A stretch of 64,000 nt of DNA from Bimastos eiseni (Eukaryota; Annelida; Clitellata; Crassiclitellata; Lumbricidae), in NCBI GenBank assembly GCA_959347315.1, contig OY365814.1:31729032-31793031 (forward strand), written 5' to 3'. The notes beneath the pieces are model-generated. The model was given only the letters and a program-made list of their open reading frames with translations, searched no databases and was not told the DNA's origin. Positions 12,800-25,684 of this stretch are shown in pieces; position 1 is the stretch's first letter; each line of letters starts with the position of its first letter. The position numbers and the translations under genes were made by a program.

Positions 12800-13500
12800 T
12801 ACTTCATCCATCACTCCCTTCCTTGTTTCCTCCCCACCTCCTTCACTTCTTCCAAGCCTCCCTCCCTCTCTCTTCACGTCCCTCCCACTCTCTCGTCACC
12901 GCCTCTCACCCCACCTCCCCATTTCCCTCCCTGCTTTTTCCACACCTACTCTTTCCTCCTTCCTTCATTCCTCACTCATTCCTTCCATCCACGCATTCTG
13001 TCCATCTCTCACTCGCTGCCCCACCCCATCTCAGTGTCTGTCTGTCCGTCTGTGTGTGTGTGTGTCTCTCTCTCTCTCTCCTTCTCTCTCTCTCGCTCTC
13101 GCTCTCTCTCGCTTGGGCTCTGGTATTCTGTGGGTGGCTCCCCGCGGAGCCTCACAGCACGACCAACCAGACTCCGCCTACCAAGGCCGCGTTCCACCTG
13201 CGCTTGTAAGCGTTAGGCAAAGGTTCATTGAAAACTCGTTCCTAGTCTCTAGCGCGCGGATGGAACCGCGGCCAGGCCCCTACCGTACGACGGTAAGGTC
13301 CGAGTAAATTCCCCTCTACCTGTATCTGTCTCTGTTTCTGTGTCTGTGTGTCTGCCTCTGTCCGTCTGTGTATATCGTTCTCTCTACCTGTCTCTATCTC
13401 TATTTCTGTTTCTGTCTGTCGGTCTCGCTGTGTCTGTGTCAGTGTCTCTCTTTTCATCTCTGTCTCGCTCTATCTCTCTGTCTCTCTATCTCTCTTCTCC
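12800..13500. repeat. Pyrimidine-rich (CT/TCTG) tracts with a short unique island
   Basis: CT-rich low-complexity DNA at 12800-13110 and TCTG tracts at 13315-13500 surround a GC-richer island (13120-13310) of unknown nature. No gene recognised. Confidence 0.7.
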
Positions 13501-13504
13501 GGTC

Positions 13505-14330
13505 GGAGAAGTTCTCCAGTGATGAGAAGTGTGTATGCTCGCTCGAAGCGGTCGCCAGTGAATCGAAGTCGTTTCATGTCGGTCCTGTCGGCACTATGCG
13601 CCGTCGATTCACGAATGTACACACGCGAATCGGAACCTACGATTGGATCGGTTTTTTGCGAGATATACTTGTCCACATATGCATAAGAACATCGTCAACG
13701 GACTAATACGTGAATTAAGGTCAACTTCAGCGGAAGATTTCATCAGCAAATTGTCGCCTGTCGTGAAATATTGAACCTGCGTCCGATTGGAACATCATCA
13801 TGCGATTTGAACGATTATTGTCGACTGTGGTCAACTACCAGGCCAACCTCCGATTAGAACCGAGTTTTGCCAGAGATTTATATTGTGAATTATTGATTGT
13901 TTTCAATCGACTATGATATACCACTCGGCGAATTGACCTTCTGGATGTTGATCTGACCTGGATGTTCAACTGATTGGCCTGGATGTTGACCCGGCTTTGC
14001 TCTGGTGCACCATTGGTTGATACCTTGCTTATTTTACACTGGCTCAATAATAGTTACTAATTAATGATACTTCTCATGATTGCGGAAGATTTCTAAGAAA
14101 GGTTGTTGAGATATCCATCGCCCGTAACCATACCTCTTTCTCTCTGATCCACCAGTTTCGTTCTTCACTTAGCATAATATATCGACGACAACGGCAATGA
14201 CCCGACTCCAGCAGCGCTCGTGAATAAGCTGGTGCCCCGGCGCTGTATAAATTTGAAAACTGTGATCGGCTGTGATCATTCGTCGTCCTAAGAATTGTTG
14301 GATATATCATGACCAAGTGGTAGTTGCAGT
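13505..14330. other. Intergenic upstream flank; no gene recognised
   Basis: Unique-looking DNA before the laminin start. At 13600-13960 there are loosely repeated phrases (cgattggaac/cgattagaacc, gtcaacta/gtcaacggac) but no coding signal. Confidence 0.4.
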
Positions 14331-14560
14331 AGTAGCTTAACTTGCGCGACACTGTGTGAGGATGAAAATCACTAGCGTTACCCTTCTTCTTTATCCAGGC
14401 TTAGGACTGGCACTGCCAGAGCACGAGCAGTGCCTAAGTTAAGTAGTAATTTCAGTTTAACGATACTGTTTATGATAACAAGCAAGGGTCATTCACGTCG
14501 CCCTCCTCCTTCATCCAGACTTGAGACTGGCGCTGCCAGGGTGCAAGCATCGACGGAAGA
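14331..14560 (+). repeat. Dispersed ~100-bp repeat, two tandem copies upstream of laminin exon 1
   Basis: Copies at 14331-14440 (ttatccaggcttaggactgg) and 14451-14560 (tcatccagacttgagactgg). The second ends about 12 bp before the candidate TATA box. Confidence 0.85.
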
Positions 14561-14571
14561 TTTTTTCCTTG

Positions 14572-14578
14572 TATATAA
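14572..14578 (+). promoter_or_regulatory. Candidate TATA box of the laminin alpha gene
   Basis: The sequence TATATAA lies about 70 bp before the chosen start codon. About 30-45 bp downstream, at 14602-14620, is an initiator-like stretch (TCAATCAGTA). A start there would give a 5' leader of only about 25-40 nt. This is inference from motif spacing only; an upstream non-coding exon cannot be excluded. Confidence 0.35.
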
Positions 14579-14642
14579 ATCGAACTGTGCGTCTTCCTGT
14601 TAAGTAATTCTCAATCAGTAAAAGTGTACATCAATTGGAACC

Positions 14643-14814
14643 ATGCGCGTTCCAACTCCGTTCCTAGTCTTCGTCGAAGCGTTGCTGCTGCTCGTTGCGA
14701 ACAGCGCTCGCTTGAGTTCCAGGATCCATCGGAGAGGCCGGAGCAGCTCACCTCCGACGGACCCATGGCAGCTGTTCAACATCTCCATCAGGGCGACCAA
14801 CCACAGAACGGAAG
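14643..14814 (+). CDS. LAMA1/2-like: Laminin alpha exon 1: start codon, signal peptide, N-terminal extension
   Basis: Residues 1-57 plus one base of codon 58. The ATG has A at -3 (aaccATG), a favourable context. The N-terminus MRVPTPFLVFVEALLLLVAN is a typical signal peptide: a basic residue, then a leucine-rich core. A basic, serine-rich stretch and a potential N-glycosylation site (NIS) follow. The exon must end in phase 1 to join GLFPNVFNL of exon 2; the only junction doing so is ACGGAAG|GCAAGT, a GC donor with perfect context. The nearest GT (five bases into the intron side) would be in phase 2 and break the frame. The exon is assigned by position, signal peptide and phase, since this part of laminins is poorly conserved. 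Confidence 0.72.
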
Positions 14815-16704
14815 GCAAGTATACCTCGACGCATGCATCATTCAACCGACCAATTAGCCAGACAGTGAATTTGACTGGCGATCCGTTTAAGGGCGTTTCG
14901 ATTCGATTTGTGCGGAAAAGCCGCGCGCGGGCCAACGGGGAGCGGGGGTAAGGATGCTGGAATGCTGTGGCGGCGCTTTTTGCGATTTCCGGGTTTGGCG
15001 TTCGTCTTGGGGAATGCGAGAAAGGAGGTGGTGGATTTGTTGTTGGGGAGGTAATGGGCTCCGTCCCTCTCCCTCGTATACTGGCTGTTTTGTTGTTCTT
15101 TTGCATAACTGCGGGCGTCTTTGTCCGATAAAAACACGGCTGCCTCGTCGAAGTTGCGTACTTCTCATCGCTCAGCGAGTTGTTTTTTGCTGTTTTGGCT
15201 GTGTGAAGAACCTGCGTATACCTATATTTACGCATGATGAATGGATGCATGATGCACGCACGTGTGATATGTATATATGTATATATATATGTATATTTAT
15301 GTGTGTATATATATACTTGTGCCCAATACTGCGCTAATGCCTCTGTTGGCCCTTTGCTTTGAAACAATCTTCCCTCTACGAATGGCTCTTTGATTTTAAC
15401 TGGGGTGCCTCTGTTTCTTCTTACTTTCGGGCAGTCTTGTACTCGGGCGACTCTGATTAGGTTGTTCTGTCTTGTGAGGTGCATTTTAAATCCGTAAATC
15501 ATTGCAATACGTTTGTATTTGTAAATATTATGCATATCATTATGAAGTATGTGTGTTTGTGAATTGCCTGCAGTGCACCTGTTTACGTATGATGAATAGA
15601 CCTATTATGCATGATGTATGCATAGGCATAAGTTATGAAATTTGCTCATATGTGATGTAGTTTGCTCTTTGTATTGACGAGTCTATTACTGTTTGAAGTC
15701 TTTGCATTGGGTTGGACAATTTTATGCTGGATTAGATTAAGTCACAGCTGTTGAATATGTATGACAAGTTAATTAATTGATCTACTATGCATATGATCAA
15801 TCAGATGATCAATCAGATGATCAAGCAGTCAGTAAATTATTTGATCAAATGATCAATTGTTATTGTTCGAAACTTTAAGGTGGACTAGCTGGCAGTTGTC
15901 TTTGTATTCCAACTATGTGGGGATGTGACCTGCTTTTGTAAATTATTATTGCTTACATTCATGCGTCGTATATACTTACATACGTACATACGCGCATACA
16001 CACACACACATATATATATATGTATATTTATATATATATATTTATATATATATATATATATGTATATTTATAGACAGTAGACACACACTCTAGGTCTGAG
16101 ATCGACTCTCTCCATCCGTTATACTGTCTGTCCGTTTAGAATTTTTAAAGTGGATATATTTCTGAGTTCTAATCTAATTTAATCTAATCGACGGATTTTG
16201 TACCTGCGGGAATTCTTTCTTCTGACCTACTTTGGTCCCCTGCCTCAGCCCACCCCCTGCCACCCCCTCAACCCTTGCGAGACCAACTCCTGCGGATCGC
16301 AGGAAACGTTCCAGTTTCCCATCGGTTAAAACAGCTAGGCGTGTTTCCTATCCCTGATCAAAGGCCGTCGCAACTAATGTCCTGCGTTCCGCAATCAGTC
16401 TTGGCATCGCGGCATTTGAGTCTGCGGCATCAGCGAGGCATATAAGCAGACGCACACACAGGGACACACGCGCGGACATCTACACTTACACACACACATG
16501 CACACAGAAACACACCTACGCACGCGCACACACCTACACACAACACAAACACACACACACGGAAACACACCTACGCACACATTGACGCACACATGCAAGA
16601 TAAAAGAAGAGCATACAAATGATGACGTGTTATATATGTAATCACATGTGTAGTGCTGCGGTAGGTCTCTTTAGTCTATCGCCTACGCATGCAATACATA
16701 ATGT

Positions 16705-16736
<32 letters not shown>

Positions 16737-16914
16737 CCTCTTCTTCGGCGTTTCATCTTCTCGCCCACGCTCTGTGCACAGTGCACTGTCTATAGCTAGA
16801 TTTCTATTGAGTTGGTTAGAAGGTTGAGGTGAAGAAAAAATATTGAAACAAAATTTAATGTCTGTCCTGTTGGGAATCTGAACCCGGCACAGACGGTTGA
16901 CCGTCCATCTCGCT

Positions 16915-17118
16915 GACCAAGGAACGGCTGCATGGGCTCCCCATAGGTGACCAAGGAACGGCTGCATGGGCTCCCCATAGGTGACCAAGGAATGGCTGGA
17001 TGGGCTCCCCATAGGTGACCAAGGAATGGCTGGATGGGCTCCCCATAAGTGAACAAGGAACGGCTGGATGGGCTCCCCATAAGTGAACAAGGAACGGCTG
17101 GATGGGCTCCCCATAGGT
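16915..17118. repeat. 34-bp tandem repeat, six copies
   Basis: Unit starts gaccaaggaacggctgcatg and ends ggctccccataggt. Copies differ mainly at catggg/gatggg and ccat(a/g)(a/g)gtg. Since 34 is not a multiple of 3, the minus-strand open frame through it reads the repeat in all three phases, an artefact. Confidence 0.9.
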
Positions 17119-17945
17119 GTGTCAGTTCATGTTTGTATGCATGACATGTTGGGCAGTGTCTATTAATGTATATGATTTATATACGGAAGTATATCTGCAT
17201 ATCTCACATATGTTCATATATGTGTAAGGCCTTTATATTATATATTATATCTATATATATTATATATATATTATATATATATTATATATATGTATAATTG
17301 ATAATACATGTACTATATATATATATGTATGTCTGTATATGTTTATATATATGTGTATGTATATGTAGATTTTTTCAATTATTCATATGCATGTACCCCG
17401 ACCTTTTGGAGGTTTCAATTATATGGAAGCTTTGAGACAACAAAATCCTTGTGCGTGATTACAGATGGAATGTTGAACAGCTGCAGATATCCTCACGTTT
17501 TATAATTTATAACAGATTTGCAAAACAAACTATAATTTTTCAGCCTATATTCTTCTAGCCTTACAGTCGAGCTTCACCTGGAATTGAATATTGAATTCAG
17601 CGAGTGCTCCGTTTCATCCTGAAATTCGCCTCAATTTCGAGTGTTCCATTTTGCGATCGTTTCGAGTGAGACCGCGGTTGTATAACTGATATTCCTATTA
17701 AAGTGTGTACAGCCTTCAGATGCGAATGCAACTGGCTGTTGTTATTATATCGAATATTGGAGGAATTGTGCAATTCGAAACTAGAAACGTAAAATATATC
17801 AAAACTTAAGTTATATTGTGTGATGAAGATAGTCAGGTTGAAATTTGCATAAGAACGTTTTGGAGAAAAGTTTCATATCGCCAGAGTATTCCGTTCTTGA
17901 GCTTTTCTTGGGACCAAAAGAAAATACTTTTCGCGTTGTCGTTTG

Positions 17946-17977
<32 letters not shown>

Positions 17978-19436
17978 ACAATTGTAATACAGAGTTCCAG
18001 AGACTGTTGCTCAGCCTCCCAGAGCTGTGGTCGACTGGTTAATTAAGTAAATAAGTAAGACTGTTCATTTTTTGGGACCCACCACTGGTGACTTTTTCAG
18101 CTTGCTGTGCAGAAGTTTGCTAACTAATATGTATTTTATTCGATCATAAGCTATTTAACATCGTTTTGGCCAGCACAGAGAGCGCCTCTGAATTAGATAT
18201 CTTGAAGGGGAGCTATATAAATGCTGGATTACATTACATTGCATGTAGACAGCCATCCAACGAACAATGGCTAACAAGAGCTATAAATAATAAATAACGT
18301 CCTTTAACATTCCATAATGAAAGTTCACTTGGCAAAAACATCAAGTTAGGTAGGGTAAGATGACAGTAATCGCAATAACGATTATCTGTTTACGATGCAC
18401 CAATCACAGACGTGTGGTGGCAAGGCTGCGTCTCGTCAGACGGGGAGTGGTAAGAGCGAGGACTGAAGCCAGACCGCATTGGATTAGATTTTATGAATGG
18501 AGTCGGGTGATTGATGTTGGATGACGTCTGGTTTAGGTTTTCCGGAAGGATGCGGAATATATGGCTGGAGGTGATGAAGGGCTGATGAGTTGAGACTAGG
18601 TGGGCCACTGGCCTGTTTACATCAACCATCGTTCAATACTCTCGTTTCCAACCGTTATCTTAGTTCTGCGCTTTCGCCTATGTCCGGTCAGACAGCCAGC
18701 TGTGTGCGCATCGATTCTTCTAGAATCGGACGGGTCTCTTTGAAGTGGCGCTATATAAATAAACGGGGCTATATAAAGTTTAGTTACTATTTCAATGCTA
18801 TTGATATTGACCGGTTGCATGAGGAGGAAGAGGAGGAGGGAAGAGAAAGTGATGACAATACTCTGGCTATTCTGTTCTCGCTACCATTATATACTATAGA
18901 TTGAGAACGCCTCGGACACAGTCTCTTTAGATGGCGCTATATGAATTTGAAATTGAGTCGGTACATTAATCAGTGGGCAGTGATTAGCGCCTTGCATGGC
19001 TGCCTTATTGTTTAATTCGACCCCTTTTAGATCTCTAAAAGCGCACGTGAAAAGTTGCCGCAAGGTGTTCAACGTCGTTACTTCGATTTCGGCAAAACAG
19101 AAACTCGATCGTCGATTTCAATTCCGCAGACTTTCCGGAGTCCGTTTGTTTGGAGTTTCTTGGTGGGATACGTTGTTGTAAGTAGAACCCTATAGTCCGA
19201 TCAATCGAGGGGTAATAGGAGATTCGGGGGAGCCGCCGGGCTTCTATGAAGACGAGACGTTGGCGGAGAGGAGCTTGGATGTATTGCTTGCCTGTTTGGG
19301 GAATGCTTTCCTTGGATTCTACGAGTTGTAATATACAACTGGGAGTATATCGTCTTCTGGTCTGTGGCGTGCTACTATCAGCAGGGGCCTGCCCTCTGTT
19401 GGATGGTAGAGGGATGAGATGATGGGTCTGGGGTGA

Positions 19437-19510
19437 TTGATGGTGATGAAGGTGATTATGAAGGTGATTATGAAGGTGATTATGAAGGTGATTATGATGA
19501 TGGTGATGAT
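19437..19510. repeat. 12-bp tandem repeat (ggtgattatgaa)
   Basis: About five copies of ggtgattatgaa, grading into gatgatggtgatg. Also open as protein on both strands by chance. Confidence 0.9.
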
Positions 19511-19614
19511 TGAGGAAGAGGTAGAAGGAGAGTTTGTAGGCGGGCATTTCTTTATGCATTCCTTATGGATTTATGACTGTGTATACGTTAATTTATATGC
19601 GTCGATGTGTATTT

Positions 19615-20095
19615 GTTGTACCGTAAGTCTGATTTTCACTATTTGGTCGAATACGAATAATTGGTCCAAGTATTCGGCTGAATACGAATACGATTTGTGT
19701 ACAAAATAGGTCTGCCGACAAATTTCAAAAGTTCAAATGTGCGCAAAAGTTTGAGTTCAGTAAATTTAATACGTAAACTAAAAGCAAACAGTTCGCTACA
19801 TGCAATTTTTGCATCCTTCTGCCACTCTATGTAAACTATTAATGGGACTAATTTAATTAAACTTAGAAATGAGACGGCTGACACTGCGATACCGTAGTCC
19901 AGCCTGTATGCATGCAAGCAGTAGAGAGTTGCTTCAGTCCCCTCGATATACAGCCGTCACTTGTACAGAAACAAATGTCACGTGACCACTTCGTATTCGG
20001 TCTGACCGCTGCTATTCAGCCGATTACCGAATAGCTATTTGATACACTATTCGGCTCCGAAACCAATACGAAGTGAATATTCGGTGCAGCCCTAG
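19615..20095. mobile_element. Possible non-autonomous hAT-like element
   Basis: The interior has many CGAATA/TATTCG words arranged as inverted copies: gaatacgaat and tattcggctg at the left, and attcggtc, attcagccga and tattcggtgcagccctag at the right. The right end gcagccctag resembles hAT termini; the left end (ttgttgtaccg) is a poor match and I could not define a target duplication. Confidence 0.4.
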
Positions 20096-20757
20096 TTTGT
20101 GTCCAAATGGATATTATGATGAAGCGTCCTAAGATGAATCGTCCGGCAAATAAGCCGAGGTTATTGGCACTGAAGGTATACAACACGTCATTTGTACTTA
20201 ACGACTAGATGTTCGAATAAAAAAGGTGTGCAAGATGACGCTTTTCTTTTTTGGTTTCTCTATACGGGCATACGCGATTGTTGTTGATTCTGGTCAATGC
20301 CTGCGAGAAATAGTGAATAACGACGCACTCGTGCTCTGCATGCGCTGAGCTTTCGTGTAACGCTTTGGTAATTTAAAATTTTCCATTTCAAACTCCCCTT
20401 AACAAATATTATATTAACATACAATGCATAAAGACAGACAGGCATAGATAATTATATGGAAAGACAGATTCAGATAAACCGAGTCAGGCAGACAGGCAAA
20501 CATACATGCATAGGTAGAGGGAGGCAGACAGATAGTCAGACATTGAGTCACAACTGACCGAAACCGTTCAGTGAGTGTGGAAAGGTCTGGCGTAAACACC
20601 ATCCTGTCTGATCATCTGGGTGCGTTTGACGACCAATCGCTTGTTGTCCGTCAATGGGACTTTATGATGGATAATGAACTTCCACAATCTATAAATAAAT
20701 AAATATGTTGATATGTATGTGTATATATATAATTATGCTATCAATGCGTTCCTTATG

Positions 20758-20794
<37 letters not shown>

Positions 20795-21179
20795 GTCTTT
20801 GGATGGACTCAGCATCTGAGTTTCTTCTGTGGCGCTGAGCAACTGATGAGGTGCCAATGAAACATTTCTTCTGCAACTGGGACTTAGTGAAAAGCCACAG
20901 GTTTTCCTCCTCCTTTGTTTATTTTCAAGACATCAGTAAAGCTGTTGCTTCTCTCTTCGCACAATATAGCAATGCGCTCCTTATGGCTTTATCGTCTACA
21001 GATCTACTGGATGCAGATCTATAGATCCGTCGTTAGGATCTATCGGATACGCCTCCATTTCAGAAAGATGGAAGCAACACTTAGAACAACTCAAATGTCG
21101 ACACACATGGCGACCCAACGCTTCCAGCAGAGTTGTCAATAAACATGACAGAAGAACAGATGGAAAACTTTCTACAAGA

Positions 21180-21780
21180 AGAGAAATGCTGTAAACAAAT
21201 TGAAGAAGGATGAAGCACCAGGCGTCGAGGGAATCACTATGGAACTACTAACTACTTCAAAGAGGAGGAGAAACAGTTGTTAAAACTGTGTTGCTAAGCT
21301 TCAACAACAGGAGGAAATGCTAGTAGACTGGACATAATCGACAATCGTTCCAATATAAAATAGAAAAATAGAGCCACACAAGACTGTCCCCCCCCCAAAA
21401 AAAAACTGCCAATGTTCGCACTCTGACAGTGCCAGAGCCTAGCCTGGATAAAAAAGGAGGGTGACGCCGATGATTTGTGTTATCACACAGTGTCGTTACA
21501 CAGCATCTACCACCACAAGATTGAAAAAGTTACAGAGGCTTTAACCCACAGAGCATTTCAGGAAATGTCTTCATCAACATGATTATTTAAAATAGAATGA
21601 AATTAGTTTGTTTAGAGAACAATTGGGCTTAGGCCAGGAAGAAGCACAATTGATCAGCTATATGCTCACAATGAGAACGATCAGATACTTGAAAAGCATA
21701 AAACACAACCAGAAAGTCTTCATCAATTTGATGGACATCAAACCTGCATTCGTCTATAATATTATAATGTAGGCCTACCC
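21180..21780 (+). pseudogene. Non-LTR reverse transcriptase fragment split by a repeat
   Basis: At 21190-21260 the frame reads NKLKKDEAPGVEGITMELL, the LK..KAPG.DGI..ELL entry of RTE/CR1-type polymerases; a frameshifted continuation reads GGETVVKTVLLSFNNRR. After an inserted dispersed repeat (21405-21502), 21615-21770 reads LRPGRSTIDQLY in one frame and KVFINLMDIKPAFVYN in another, matching the FRPGRST..Q and (F/I)D.KKAFD segments. Multiple frameshifts and stops make it a dead copy. Confidence 0.72.
21405..21502 (-). repeat. Dispersed ~100-bp repeat, reverse copy inside RT pseudogene
   Basis: Reads gtgccagagcctagcctgga, gggtgacgccgatga and tatcacacagtgtcgtta. It separates two halves of a reverse-transcriptase fragment. 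Confidence 0.85.
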
Positions 21781-22499
21781 AGATAGCACCATCGCAAAAG
21801 CATTTCAAGTTCTTCATCATCATCTCAACTTTCTTCATCGCCATCTTCTTTACTTCTATTTCTTCATTCTTTTTAGATTTCTTCATCATCTTAAATGTCT
21901 ACATCAGTTTCAATTTCTTCACCAAATCGATGATTTGGTAAAGAAATACGCTCAATCATATTCAATTCCTCGATGATCGTCACAATCTCATTAAATTTCC
22001 GAATAAATAAATTTCTTCAATTTCTTCCTTATCGGTTCAATCTTCTTAACCCAACATTCCACCATACACGCAATAACAAGTAGCCCACGCTTTTCGATCA
22101 CACTCCCTCACCGCTAGGATCGCATTTCATAATAGAGCGACAGAATCAATAATTGATTTTTTCTCTATCTCTATACACATCTGATCATTTTTCGCGCCTG
22201 TCTTAATACGTCTCACGTGCTCGACCATTGCGATTGGTTACACGTGTTCCGATTATTGCCTCTGTTGCAGATGCTTCTGGTACTGCTGCTGGTCGGTTAC
22301 TGTTGTCTTAAGTTCCATCTTGCTACGGTCGCGTGCCGAGGAAAAACAAATTGATAAGATCTTGGAATCGCGATCTGTGAGCGGCTGTAGCCAGGATCAC
22401 GTGGTACCGCAAGGTCTTATTGCATAGAGCCTTGCTATGTTCTGGACTAGGTTATGACTACCTTATATTATTTGTGTTTTTATGAAATTTTTTAATTTA

Positions 22500-22717
22500 A
22501 TCAAACATTTATATGGTGCCCCTTGACAATTTCTACTCAGTGGCGCTCTCTGCGTTTGCCTCGATGATGTTAAATGTCGCAGTGTAGGTCTGTACAAGTA
22601 AAAATACGTCTATTAACAAAACTGTACACAGTAAGCTGAATAGAGTCATCAGAGGTGTGCCCACGCACAACCGTTGAGCCAACCAACGGATTCCCGTCGA
22701 CAGCTGACAGATGGCCT
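22500..22717. repeat. Dispersed repeat, about 210 bp (copy 1)
   Basis: Closely similar along its length to 34437-34645. Shared phrases include gccccttg, atttctactc, ggcgctctctgc, gatgatgttaaa, cacagtaagctga and gctgacagatggc. The class is unknown, and no terminal repeats are clear. Confidence 0.8.
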
Positions 22718-23939
22718 GCAGGTTGTTGTTAGTTAGATTGAATTTACATTGTTGGGGGTTAAATTAGATGTACAGTTATGGAAATGATTATTGCATCACT
22801 CTGAAAATGCTAAAAATCGGTTTAATACATTTCAAGTTAGTTTTTTATTAATCTCGCTCAAATTGACTTTTATATAAGCATAGAATCAAACAGTGGCATA
22901 TCTTCAGGAATGTCTGTTGGAGTTTTGGTCGATACAAGGAAGAAAATAAGAAAATTAATTCTTTCTATTCATTACGTCCTATTATTTCGTTGTACCACTT
23001 CTAGCTTTGATCACAGGACGATGCAATTATTATTTCCACCACTGTATGACGTAATGATCGGTTGCACGGCTGCCGACTATATAGATTGAGTTAGTCTGTC
23101 AGTGAATAATGCCCAAGCATTGTATATATGCCTGCCTCATACACATCGGGTATAATGAATACAATGGCCATACACTGTCGGTGGGAAGATGAGACAACGA
23201 GGGAGAGGATCTATAGTTCACCCGCAAGCAATAAGACAAGGCCAATCAATCTATATTAGAGGACGGATTACATAGATGTCGCCCCAATTTAAATTTTGCT
23301 TGTATTTGGAAATATATGATGTTTCAAACCTCCGAAGGGATTTTTTATTTCGCTGACTTAGTTATTCGTCAATTTATCCTCATAGCTAAAAATTATTGAA
23401 TCAGCTTGGTATGTCAACAACATGAGGAGATTTCTTGGTACCGATTATCTCCCAAAAGGTAGTGACACGACGTTACATAGGGACTTTCCAGTCGTGTGCA
23501 TATTGGTCCCTGTGCCAAGGTTAGGAACAGTCGGCTAAGAACAAATCATGCATTCAAAATCTCGACTTGCACCTGCAGTCGATAACCAATTGGTCAAGGT
23601 ATATGAGACCGGAATTTGCCAGCCACTACAGGACGGAGGTGATTAGCATCCGGGATCATGTCGGTATGGCATATTGAAGGGATGGATGAGGGGAGGGTTG
23701 GTTGGTAGGTCATTTCGATTTGTGGTTGGGTGGACCGCGAATAAATTGAGTAGAAATTGGAGACCAGTGGAATGACTTTTGCGAAATCTGATCGGCTGTG
23801 GTTTGAAATTGAAAAGCGAGACGGAATCGTGAATTATATTCAGGAGAGTGACCGACGATGCGAGACAGAGCAGAGGCCATTGTGGAGACACTGGATTCTA
23901 TGGTGGGGACACTGTAGAGGGAGCCAATGTCGAAGACAA

Positions 23940-23966
23940 CTGTTGTTATTATTTATTATTATTATT

Positions 23967-24001
<35 letters not shown>

Positions 24002-24210
24002 AAATTCTACATATTATGTAGGTGTATATGCATGTATATAAGACATTATAAGCTCATCTTCATTTGCGTATACACTATATATTTATATATAATTGTATAT
24101 ATATTATCTATGATTTATATACATGTATGATATATAATATGTATGCATATGTATATATAATATATACTATATGTATATATGTATATATATGTATATGGTT
24201 ATATATTGTA
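23940..24210. repeat. (TTA)n and TA-rich low-complexity tract
   Basis: A TTATTA run, a TA dinucleotide run at 23969-23998, then about 200 bp of TATATGTATA-type sequence. Confidence 0.9.
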
Positions 24211-24832
24211 TATGATGAATGTTCAGTGCCCTCTATCGAATCTAACTCGAATGTTACTGTAGCCGCTTGAAAGGCGACGTCAGCTTTGATACATAGCAAA
24301 CGTTGGCAGCTGGAGGTGAAAGTGCTTCTGCTGCTGGTGCTCTTAATCGTGATGCTGCACTTGGCGTTGACCCGTAGACGACGGGCCCCTTGCTCCCAAT
24401 GGCACCTCTTGCCCTGAACGTCGGTTCTTCGTCTTCCCACTCGAGGACCCTTCAGGAGGCAAGCGTGGGGCAGGCAGGGAAGCAGGGAGGATGGAGATGC
24501 GGCGGCTGATACATCCGGGAACACTGGTGTTAAAGTGTTAAGATTCTTCACCGAACTCACTTAGTCGTCCACCTTCCAATCCTCGACCAAAAGACTGACT
24601 GCCACTGCGTTGAAACGCTGTCCACAGATGGACGGCCCCTTAGCATCTTCGTTGGCCCTACGAAGCCTTGTTCTGTGTTGGGTTTGTCCGTCTTCTGTGG
24701 TACTTCTTTGATGTATCCCAACGACCCTTTCATCTTCTGCCCTGCTGTCCCGTGTGACACTAGGCAGGTAATTACTCCACCCAACATTCCTTGTTGTGTC
24801 GCTTGCCCAATGACGTCAGCTGCAGAACTTTT

Positions 24833-24925
24833 ACAACACTGCATGTGTGATAACAAAGACCATTAGCGTCGTCCTCCTCCTTTATCAAGGCTTGGGACTG
24901 GCGCTGATGGACCTCAAACAGTGGA
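24833..24925 (+). repeat. Dispersed ~100-bp repeat
   Basis: Reads gtgtgataacaaagaccatt, agcgtcgtcctcctccttta and tcaaggcttgggactggcgc. A tRNA-like sequence follows at about 24930-25005. Confidence 0.88.
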
Positions 24926-25047
24926 GGAGTTGTGCGCAATGGTCCAGAGGTTGCATCATCGACTGCTGATTGATAGAGCGGGCTTCAAATCCCCCAAATG
25001 CTAGCAAATAATTTATATCCGAGACCCTCAGCAATCTGAGTTATGGA

Positions 25048-25151
25048 GAGTACACTACATGAGTACACTACATGAGTACACTACATGAGTACACTACATG
25101 AGTACACTACATGAGTACACTACGTGAGTACACTACGTGAGTACACTACGT
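25048..25151. repeat. 13-bp tandem repeat, eight copies
   Basis: Unit GAGTACACTACAT. The first five copies end CAT and the last three end CGT, so the two variants are grouped rather than mixed. Confidence 0.95.
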
Positions 25152-25684
25152 GACAGTTCACCTTCGGTGGGAAGATGAGATGGCGAGGAAGAGGATTAAT
25201 CACCCGCCGTCATACGCCGAGGCTAAGAAAATGAAGTCGCTACATTGTCATACTCATGTCGCTCATGGACGGCGATTACAAGTATTGCTTTCCGCCGTTT
25301 CGTTGTGTACTATTCTAACAGGATAGCGTCCGCCGCTAATGGGAGCCTTGCATGGCTGCCGAAAGTTAAAATTGATTCTTGTAATAATTTATCACCGTTC
25401 GTTCTTGCATACTATGTTTGTAATTATGCTGCGATTTGTCAGTTTGAAATTAAACGATGATTATTATTACCTAGCGAATAGTAGGCTGAGCTAACCCTAT
25501 GGCCATCCAGTCTTTTGTCCAAAATAGACTCAATGGGTAGCGATCGCGCCTCCTTCTAATTTTCGTACCAACGTGTTACCATTCAATTTCTACCATCCTC
25601 ACGTGTGGCGCAATTAGAATAAAGTTTCTTAGGCGTCGGTCTGCAGAGTACTTTCAACTGTTTACATTCGAACGTTCGAATGCT

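Noticed and set aside
14615..15535. 306-residue open frame on the minus strand over laminin exon 1
   Set aside because: It crosses exon 1 antisense and simple TATATGTA sequence, has no recognisable motif, and its composition is unremarkable. Likely a shadow of coding and chance.
24108..24860. Possible gene on the minus strand in intron 1
   Set aside because: Two adjoining open frames in GC-richer DNA, but no recognisable domain, start context or splice structure, and the tail runs into a TA repeat.
25048..25151. CRISPR-like array
   Set aside because: Direct 13-bp repeats with no spacers in an animal intron; the 34-bp repeat at 16915-17118 also lacks spacers.
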